Assembly (NCBI GenBank): GCA_965153355.1
Contig: OZ231126.1
Coordinates: forward strand, 61,504,001-61,568,000
Reading direction: 5' to 3'
Source: Flaccisagitta enflata
Lineage: Eukaryota; Chaetognatha; Sagittoidea; Aphragmophora
DNA: 64,000 nucleotides
In this document: positions 42,171 to 64,000 of the stretch, one piece after another
Layout of the letters: each line of letters starts with the position of its first letter
Numbering within the stretch: position 1 is the stretch's first letter
Translations under genes and position numbers: made by a program
Notes under the pieces: generated by a model
Seen by the model: only the letters and a program-made list of their open reading frames with translations
What the model was told of the DNA's origin: nothing
Database searches by the model: none

Positions 42171-42171
<1 letters not shown>
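36673..42171 (+). CDS. TLDc-domain protein, TBC1D24/Skywalker-like (5' part not found)
   Basis: Five exons join in frame: 36673-36794, 37446-37521, 37854-37959, 39261-39419 and 42014-42171 (stop TGA). The product has the WHLLFSWIPPR linker, TVLFTTDRDGTSLRTLYQK, AVFGAYISSNLAQRTK, FFGTGESFLFTISPKE and the C-terminal LNRGRTQNCKTFDNSPLF and VEVIGFGS. This is the order of the TLDc domain, and the linker and the Leu-Asn-Arg-Gly-Arg-Thr motif point to TBC1D24/Skywalker, a synaptic vesicle-trafficking protein with an N-terminal Rab-GAP-like TBC domain. No TBC exon is visible upstream, so this is either a partial view or a TLDc-only paralogue. The stop codon is followed within a few bases by a 400-bp CT microsatellite. 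Confidence 0.88.
37446..37521 (+). CDS. TLDc gene exon
   Basis: FTVHEPTVLFTTDRDGTSLR and TLYQK; acceptor TTGCAG, donor GTGGGT. Confidence 0.9.
37633..37822 (-). mobile_element. GTCGCG-hairpin element in a 332-bp TLDc intron
   Basis: A complete long-subfamily copy making up more than half of the intron. The AACAAGG end has become AATAAGG and lies about 30 bp before the 37854 acceptor. Confidence 0.78.
37854..37959 (+). CDS. TLDc gene exon
   Basis: VEDFEPLLLLLTPLESEEAV and FGAYISSNLAQRTKQ; acceptor TTTATTAG, donor GTAACA, ends in phase 1. Confidence 0.92.
38170..38430. repeat. GA and GAAA microsatellite
   Basis: (GA)n then (GAAA)n in a TLDc intron. Confidence 0.9.
38435..38690. repeat. Dispersed repeat with G-runs, copy 4
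   Basis: GGCAGTACCAAATCATAAAA, three ACCTTTAAACCTTTACT-like units, GGGGAAGAAAATCATAGA and a G-run before ATTATATACGC. It matches 5700-5940 closely. Confidence 0.6.
38762..39210. mobile_element. Inverted-repeat element in a TLDc intron
   Basis: Left arm ACACATGGACGCAAAATACA then GCGTGGTGAGGC; the right arm at 39133-39210 is its reverse complement with few changes, ending in a poly-G stretch. The loop is about 280 bp. No coding capacity. Confidence 0.65.
39261..39419 (+). CDS. TLDc gene exon
   Basis: GRNRAFFGTGESFLFTISPK and SLFVAADDSQLIV; acceptor TTTGTCAG, donor GTAAGT. Confidence 0.93.
40885..41021 (+). mobile_element. GTCGCG-hairpin element, 5'-truncated
   Basis: It has a (GACC)n tract of about eight units, then GGGGTGTAGAGTCGCG and CAACTAAAAA. 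Confidence 0.7.
42014..42171 (+). CDS. TLDc gene last exon
   Basis: GGGGEGLSVDEELNRGRTQ, CKTFDNSPLFADGDF and RLVEVIGFGSRASP, then stop; acceptor CTTTGCAG. Confidence 0.93.
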
Positions 42172-42595
<424 letters not shown>

Positions 42596-42918
42596 GGACA
42601 GTTCTATCCACTTACAACTTCATTCGTTAACATTTCAATTGACCACCATCCTTATCTACTTGGCATTCTTCCGATCCCACCTTTCTAACGCCATTCCAAC
42701 TTGCCCCTCCCCTGTAGGCCTGCGTTTTACAAGATTTGCTCTTTTCATATCAGGGGCTTATCTAATGGTAGAATCTTGCCCGAAACAGGGCCTAGTAGGC
42801 TAACAGTACGATGGGTCAGACGACCCACAGACAACCCACAGTCCGCGACTGACTGACCGACCAACAAGCCGATGGACGATCACGACCGGATATAGAGGTG
42901 TGTTAGCGCATAAAACAC

Positions 42919-44995
42919 GGGAACGAGTGCTAAAAAAATTTTAACATTTTTAACATTTTGCACTTTTTGAAGTTTTTGTTAAAAAATGTAAAATGTTAAA
43001 ATGCTAGAAAGGGATTATGTGAAAACATTCAAAATGTTTGAAAAATTGTAAAAAATATATACAAATAATAAAAAATAACCAAAATGTTAACAAAAGGTAA
43101 TGAATATTAAAAAATATTGTGAAATAATTATAAAAAATTGTAAAATAATTAAAAAAACCAAAACATCAAAAAATATCTAAAAAAAAAAAATTAAAGAATG
43201 TCAAAAAATGTCAAAGAAAGGTTCCAACATGTTAAAAAATATCTATGCGTTAAAAAACGTTAAAAAATGTAAAATTTTTTTAATGATGTTGGCCTCCAAT
43301 CCACTTTTGGCCCCAACCAAGGTTGGCTTCTAACGCACTTCTGGCCCCAACCAAGGTTGGTCTGCTCTCAACTTTGGACCCCCAACCAAGGTTGGCTTCT
43401 TCCCCACTTACGGCCCCCAACCAAGGTTGGCCTCCGATCCACTTTTGGCCCCCAACCAAGGTTGGCTTCCAACCCACTTCTGGCCAAAGCCAAGGTTGGC
43501 CCCCGATCCACTTTCGGCCCCCAACCAAGGTTGGCCTCCGATCCACTTCTGGCCCCAACCAAGGTTGGCCTCCAATCCACTTCTGGCCCCAACCAGTTTT
43601 GCCTCCGATCCACTTTCGGCCCCAACCAGGTTTGGCTTCCAAAGCACTTCTGGCCCCATCAAGGTTGGCTTATGACCCATTTCTGGCCCCAACCAAGGTT
43701 GGCCTCTGATTCACTTCTAGCCCCAACCAAGGTTGGCCTCCGATCCACTTTTGGCCCCCGACCAAGGTTGGCTTCCGACCTACTTCTGGCCCCAACCAAG
43801 GTTGGCCTCCGATCCCCTTACGGCCCCCAACCAAGGTTGGCCTCTGATCCACTTTTGGCTCCAACCAAGATTGGCTTCCAATCCACATCTGGCCCTAAGG
43901 TTGGCCTCCGATCCACTTTCGGCCCCCAACTAGCCAAGGTTGGCCACCGATCCACTTTCGGCCCCCAACCAAGGTTGGCCTTAAACCCACTTCTGGCCCC
44001 AACCAGTTTGGCCTCCGATCCACTTTCGGCCCCAACCAGGTTTGGCTTCCAAAGCACTTCTGGCCCCCAACCAGGTTTGGCTTCCAAAGCACTTCTGGCC
44101 CCATCAAGGTTGGCTTATGACCCATTTCTGGCCCCAACCAAGGTTGGCCTCTGATTCACTTCTAGCCCCAACCAAGGTTGGCCTCCGATCCACTTTTGGC
44201 CCCCGACCAAGGTTGGCTTCCGACCTACTTCTGGCCCCAACCAAGGTTGGCCTCCGATCCCCTTACGGCCCCCAACCAAGGTTGGCTTCCAATCCACATC
44301 TGGCCCTAAGGTTGGCCTCCGATCCACTTTCGGCCCCCAACTAAGGTTGGCTTCTAACCCACTTCTGGCTCTAACCAAGGTTGGCCTCCAATCCACTTTC
44401 GGACCCCAACTAAGGTTGGCTTCCAACCCACTTCTGGCCCCAACCATGATTGTCCTCCAATCCACTTCCGGCCCCCAACCAAGTTTGGCTTGAAACCCAC
44501 TTCTGGCCCCAACCATGATTGTCCTCCAATCCACTTCCGGCCCCCAACCAAGTTTGGCTTGAAACCCACTTCTGGCCCCAACCAAGGTTGGGCTCTAATC
44601 CACTTTCGGCTCCCAATAAAGGTTGGCTTCCGACCAATTTCTGGCCCCAAGCAAGGCTGGCCTCAGATCCACTTTCGGCCACCTACCAAGGTTGGCTTTG
44701 AACCCACTTCTAGCTCCAACCAAGGTTGGCCTCCGATCAATTGTGGCCCCCAATTAAGGTTTTTAACATTTAACACTTAACATTTAACGTATTTTAAAAC
44801 TTCGATATTTTTTAACATTTTTAACATTTTTTAACATTTTGTAACTTTTTCTATATTCTTTAATATTTTTAACATTTTTTAAACATTTTTTTACATCTTT
44901 AACATTTTTGAAATATTTTGCGTTTTTTAAAAAATTCTGATCTGCTTAAAAATGTTTAAAAAAAAGTTAAAGATTTTTTAGCTTTTGCACCCCTG
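42919..44995. mobile_element. hAT-like element with minisatellite body
   Basis: The right end read inverted is CAGGGGTGCAAAAGCTAAAA, related to the 2674-3371 terminus. The left end (GAGTGCTAAAAAAATTTTAA) is a decayed partner. AT-rich arms of TTAACATTTTT units lie inverted on both sides of a 1.5-kb minisatellite. No transposase. Confidence 0.55.
43288..44757. repeat. 37-bp minisatellite, about 40 units
   Basis: The unit is GGCCCCAACCAAGGTTGGCC followed by TCCGATCCACTTTC. CCAACCAAGGTTGG is an almost perfect palindrome in each unit. A block of about 280 bp near 43580-43850 recurs at 43990-44290, with the same private variants in the same order, so several units were duplicated together. Confidence 0.95.
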
Positions 44996-44999
44996 ATTA

Positions 45000-46389
45000 A
45001 AATTGATGAATACTGTCGATCGAGATTTGTGAGAATCTTATTGTTAATCACAAGGTGGCTGAATGTAGTTACTAAAATTTTCTCCGTTTTCATGGATCAC
45101 TTTTTACGGAAATTTATTACGCGTTACGTGACTTTCGATTAATTTCAGTGTTTTGGTCGTGGTAGTGATATTATATTTATAATACTACGGATTTAGGCTC
45201 TTAACAGGTAAATATCTTGATTTTGAATTCATAGCTCTTCTGTATTAATACTTCAAAGTAATGGTAGGTGACTACATATTTGTGCACAGACCGCGATTTT
45301 GATACAAATTCTCTTATTTGAATTTTAATACTTTTTAATCACTCGACGTTTTCATTGAAAAGTGGAAGCATTTTACTCGTGTACTCGCGTGACAGTTTTA
45401 TTAAGCGGTCATGGACAGCACATGATCCACTTGGGTGCTTCACATAGCAAAAGCTGGTTATTTTTTTCCCATTTTTTATTTGATATGAAATATTAAATTT
45501 TAAAATTCTTATTATTTTTCTTTCATAAAAGATTATTTATCATTCATCTTTTTTAGCAATTTTATTTTAAGGACCTTATTTTCATAATGTAGTGGGATAA
45601 ATCAATAGGCTAAAAAATTTTGAATAAGCTATTACTAATTTTTTGTCTTTACAAAATTGTCACTCTGCTTTTTGAAAAAGTTTATGTTCTGATATTTTAA
45701 TCTATTTTCTTAAATACTATGACTTTCAAAAATTATTGATTATATTTTTAGTATATAATTTACGGGGGATTTGGCTGATTTCAGGGATTTTTGTAGGAAC
45801 ATAGACAAAACAAAAATGAGAGATGAATGAATTTAAAAAAAAATGGTCGTTTTCACGATTTTTATTTTTCCGTATTACTCAAATAAGGTGAAGGTCTCCA
45901 AACTTTTGCTATTTGAAGCACCCAAATGATCCACGGCTCCTACCTAAATACCAATCCCCATTCTGATCCATTATACCAAAACTCTCCCTCCCACGCATTT
46001 GAAAACTAAATGCGGTCGTCTGACTGCAGAATGCTGCCTTTCTCGATTGTTAAAATGTAGTTAATACTTTATGGCATAACTTCTTCATTGTATACACGTG
46101 CGACGTGAGTCTTGATTCAGTGATGTCTCCCCAAGTATTCGTAATTCCGTATATTATGTGGACAAAACGCGCGATTTTTGTATTGTTTTGCTCTCTTTTT
46201 TTTCGTTGCATACTACATATATTTGTGAAATGCCTGCAAGTTATTGATTGAAAAGAAATTTGAAATTATATTTATTACCACAAAGGAAAAGCAAAGTATT
46301 TTACCGTCCAGGTCGATGTCAGTGATGTCAGTTGTTCAGATAGAGTTGAACGGTTACAGACTGAGTCTTTTGCTTTTTAGCTACATGCA
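45000..46389. other. AT-rich intergenic, nothing recognised
   Basis: No splice-flanked coding segment or clear repeat end seen on either strand between the hAT-like element and the next inverted repeat. Confidence 0.5.
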
Positions 46390-47325
46390 TACAGTTGATC
46401 TCGTCTAAACTTGAGATAACGGGGAAGCATAATAGAAAAACAAATAAAGCGAGGGGAGTGATATTTGAAAGATTTGAAAGATAATAAAGGGATGCTTTAT
46501 TGCTCATGATAGCTGATTGCGATGGAAACACATTTCTATGTATTTTCGCTAAGAAATCTTTATTTTGAGAATTTTTTGAAGGAATATATTTTAGAATTAA
46601 ATTTGCTACAACTTTCCCACAGTGTGTTCTGTAAGAATGTCACTCGTTATGCGGTTGCTAGGGGTTGTCACAAGGTGCGCGTAATAACTAGTCAGTGAGG
46701 GTTCACAAGGCCCTCTTCCATATATATCAGTTTGGGTAAAGTAAGGGATATTGTACCAATTTTCATACTACTCAGTACCTTGGATAAGAATGTCCGGCAG
46801 TTGCATAGAGCTTGACCTCGATTCTATCCTCTAAGGGTATGGTTTCTTAACAATGTTACCCTCGGGTGATTTGTTGAATTTTGGTTTAAAAGTAACAATC
46901 ATTGCCCTAACTACTTTTGGTAAGCAGTTTGCTTTTGGGTTAGATTGAGAAGAAATGTTTTTCAGATTCTGTTTTATGGAAAACTAGGAGTGGTGCGCGT
47001 TTTAACTAGTCAGTGAGGGTTCACAAGGCCCACTTCCATATATTTCAGTTTGGGTGTAGTAAGGGTTATTGTTCCACTTTTCATGGATATGCACCCTAGT
47101 AACGGCTAAACGAGCAACATTCTTACAGAACATACTGTGGGGAAAGTTGTAGCAAATTTTATTTTAAGCATTGTTCCCTAAAATATTTCTTAAAATATTG
47201 ATATTTTAGTGAGAATACATAGAAATGTGTTTCCATATCAACCCGCTATCATGGGGAACTAAGCCAAATATCGCTCCCCTGCTTTTATTTGTCTTTCCAC
47301 AATGCTTGCCCCCGTTATCTCAAGT
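46390..47325. mobile_element. Long inverted repeat with diverged arms
   Basis: 46390-46690 and 47085-47325 are inverted copies (AACTTGAGATAACGGGG, GGAAACACATTTCTATGTAT, AAATTTGCTACAACTTTCCC). The loop holds two direct copies of AACTAGTCAGTGAGGGTTCA-CAAGG at 46689 and 47003. Confidence 0.65.
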
Positions 47326-47589
47326 TAAAACAAGATCTACTGTGCAGATTTTGGGGGAACGGAGAGCGCCGCTCCTAGGAAAGGCATGCGGCTTGACGGA
47401 AAATCTTAGAAAGAAAAAAAGAAAACAGCTAGGAAGAAGAGGTACATCGATGCGTCCACATGCTGCTTAGTTTGTTAAGAATGATGCAATATTGCATCAA
47501 TCATGTGGAATCATGTGGAATGATGCAATGACTTAACATTTTGCGTGATTTCCTTGAGTTTTAACCATATATGATATATGCCTCGTGCT

Positions 47590-47960
47590 CACTAGCGGAC
47601 CGATGGACGGACGAACAAAGCCTCTTATAGAGATGCGTGGAAGCATCTGAAAAGGACAGAAAAGTAGAACAAGGCCAAGAGATGTCCAATAGATGCGTCC
47701 TCTTTAGATGTACGATATTAGCATACAAATGATTAAAATATAATGATATGAAGATATAAAGATATTGAGATAAAGAGAATAATAGATAGATATTGAGATA
47801 AAGAGAAAAATATGAACTGATTACTCCCCTCCACGCTTCACGCCATGCTTAACCCCCGCGCCTCCCCATTGCCCCCGCGTTTGGAAATTTTTGTGTTACA
47901 TTTTGCGTGACGGACGTAGGGACAAAGCCTCTTGTAGAGATGCGAGGACGCATCTATAGA
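47590..47960 (+). mobile_element. Pieces of the GATGCG hairpin subfamily
   Basis: AAGCCTCTTATAGAGATGCG with GAAGCATCTGAAAAGG near 47620, and AAAGCCTCTTGTAGAGATGC with GGACGCATCTATAG near 47930. Each is preceded by CGGACC/GGACGGACG tetranucleotides. Confidence 0.5.
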
Positions 47961-48127
47961 TCTAAAAAGAAAAGAAGAAAAGGGAAAAATAAGAAGGGGG
48001 GAAGAGAACAAGAAATTGATGGCTTTTTTCGCTTTTGCAGTTCGCAAACGTTACTTGCTAGAAACGTTACTAGCTAGTTAATAGTGGTTACTAGTAGTTA
48101 CTAGCTAGTTTCTAGCTGATTACTGCC

Positions 48128-62574
<14,447 letters not shown>

Positions 62575-63225
62575 GTTAGCCTTTTTGCGCATACCCATAA
62601 TGGTCACGACCGGAGGCATCTGTGAAAGCATGGTAGTAATGCTACGCGGCAGGTTAACGTCCAAGTGCGGTAGATGTGGCCCAAGGGAGGGGGGGTTGAG
62701 GGGGAACCAAGGGGGAGAAGGAATGCAGGGATGAAAGTGCCGAATTTCAATTTGTCTATTACACGAAACTGCCACTCCGCTTGTCTTAGTTGACGAAATA
62801 CTCATTTGCATATTGTAGTTATAAGTTTCATACACGCCTTTCAATGTTCTTAAAACAAAAGTGAAAATTCAATGTTCTTAAAACAAAAGTGAAAACGTTC
62901 TCAGTGTCGAATATTTCTTCATTCTTCTGACATAATAAAGGCCCAATTATTTCGTAATAACAAGGCAAAATTAACAACGCATAATGGCAATTCTATTGAA
63001 GAAGAGTTCCAAAGATGATTGCGTTTCGTTCAAAGGGATGTTGAGGAATAATAAATAACCCAAACATGGGCGGATTAATTAAACTCTCTATATGTCTCCA
63101 TCTTGACAGTCATGAACACGCTCTGTGGTGCATGCTAGCGCGCAGCGGGGACTGTCTCTGCACTGGTGCCCGAGCCGGAAGGCAGCTGTGGCTCTATTAT
63201 AGAACTTTCCGAAATTACTAACCAT
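62575..63225. other. FAR intron 7, nothing recognised
   Basis: It contains a 27-bp direct duplication (CAATGTTCTTAAAACAAAAG type) at 62843 and 62870 and a G-rich stretch near 62690. No exon seen. Confidence 0.5.
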
Positions 63226-63802
63226 GGAAAAAAAAAAAGTAGACGCTCAATTTTTATCATTTGATTGAAAACCAGTTACACTTTTTATTTGAAATCTATG
63301 AGCTTTTAAAAGAGCTTCAAAAACTCTGCAAATCTCGACAAAGCAGAAATTTGTGACTCAAGTCGTTTAGAAATGACATAAGATTGAAGTTCAACACTCA
63401 TTTTTCAAAATACCAAAAAGAGCAGATTTCATTATCTGTGAACAAGGCACTATTTCACTTACTTTTTCTTTAGAAGGAAGTAATGAAATAAATGGAATAA
63501 ATTTAAAGTAAAAATGAAATATTCTTAATTTTCTACAAGATGACACCAAGCAAAATTCTTGATTCAGCTTCATTTAAAGGCTGTATTAATTCAAAGTTGA
63601 TTTGCTCTAAAACATTTCTAAACATATTCGAGATTTTTGAGTAGTTGTCTTTAGAATATCATAACTTCTAAAACTTTGAAGCTAGAATGTTCAGAAAGGG
63701 CTCAAATGAAAGATCTTTCGAAGTTCTTTAAAACCATCATAGATTTTAAGGGTTTACCATCTTTAGTAACCAAGCAATCAACAATCAAAACATTGCGTCT
63801 AC
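63226..63802. mobile_element. Element related to the Tc1/mariner-like 34348-35361
   Basis: The ends AAAAAAGTAGACGC are inverted (63231 and 63795). The inner AAATGAAAGATCTTTCGAAG and ACCATCATAGATTTTAAGGG correspond to segments near 35030 in the other copy. The CAGTG terminus is not visible. Confidence 0.45.
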
Positions 63803-64000
63803 TTTTTTAGTCGCGTGCTGCGCGACTCTGCTCTCCGCCCGCTTTGTCCCGTCCGTCGTCCGTCCGTCCGTCGGTCCGTCCGTCCATCCGTCCGTCCGTC
63901 ACACTTTACTTTTGTTTTTTTCCGGTTTTTGGCCTTACTGCTCCTGCCCAAATGATCTGGTGACCTCAATTATGGCCCCTGCCCACCCACGGAAACTGGG
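63803..64000 (-). mobile_element. GTCGCG-hairpin element, cut by the window edge
   Basis: TTTTTTAGTCGCGTGCTGCG, CGACTCTGCTCTCCGCC, a GTCCGTCCGTCCGTCGG tract and the long-subfamily middle (CAAATGATCTGGTGACCTC). Confidence 0.78.

Overview
The window is nuclear DNA of a repeat-rich invertebrate animal. Genes have many small phase-consistent GT-AG introns, and there are no bacterial-style operons. The corepressor gene has the two SANT domains with a Cys-rich block between them that I know from the insect protein Smrter, so an arthropod (perhaps a crustacean) is my best guess. This is an inference from a few proteins, not a proof.

Layout. On the minus strand, head to tail, lie RNA polymerase II subunit RPB2 (23994-32557; the first ~265 codons are not in the window), a Smrter/NCoR-type corepressor carried in one 8.1 kb exon (15278-23414), and the SAGA subunit SGF29 (5191-11851; last exon not found). 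On the plus strand are a TLDc protein of the TBC1D24/Skywalker type (36673-42171; 5' exons not found) and a fatty acyl-CoA reductase (FAR) of at least seven exons (48128-62574), which runs off the right edge. A complete three-exon C-type lectin gene lies antisense inside FAR intron 2 (51539-55082). I joined all exons by hand. Splice phases agree at every junction, and none of the multi-exon genes has an internal stop.

Most of the rest is repeats. About 18 copies of a short element end in a GTCGCG hairpin followed by AAAAA and carry a GTCC/GTCG tetranucleotide tract; they resemble non-autonomous Helentron/DINE elements. There are also two hAT-like elements, a TA-flanked Tc1/mariner-like element, fold-back elements, and long minisatellites with units of 13, 16, 18, 37, 41, 160 and 365 bp.

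The most unusual region is the FAR gene. Its intron 3 is bounded by 30 bp inverted repeats and a duplicated TTAG, as expected if a DNA transposon had inserted and become an intron (an introner). Exon-intron boundaries of the same gene have been copied into the flanking introns three times: a 3' splice site (about 4 extra copies), the end of exon 4 as an in-frame 42-nt pseudo-exon, and a 5' splice site (14 extra copies in a 41 bp minisatellite).

The three minus-strand genes share a theme: RPB2 is the catalytic core of Pol II, SGF29 reads H3K4 methylation for SAGA, and Smrter recruits HDAC3. Nothing in the sequence shows that they are co-regulated.
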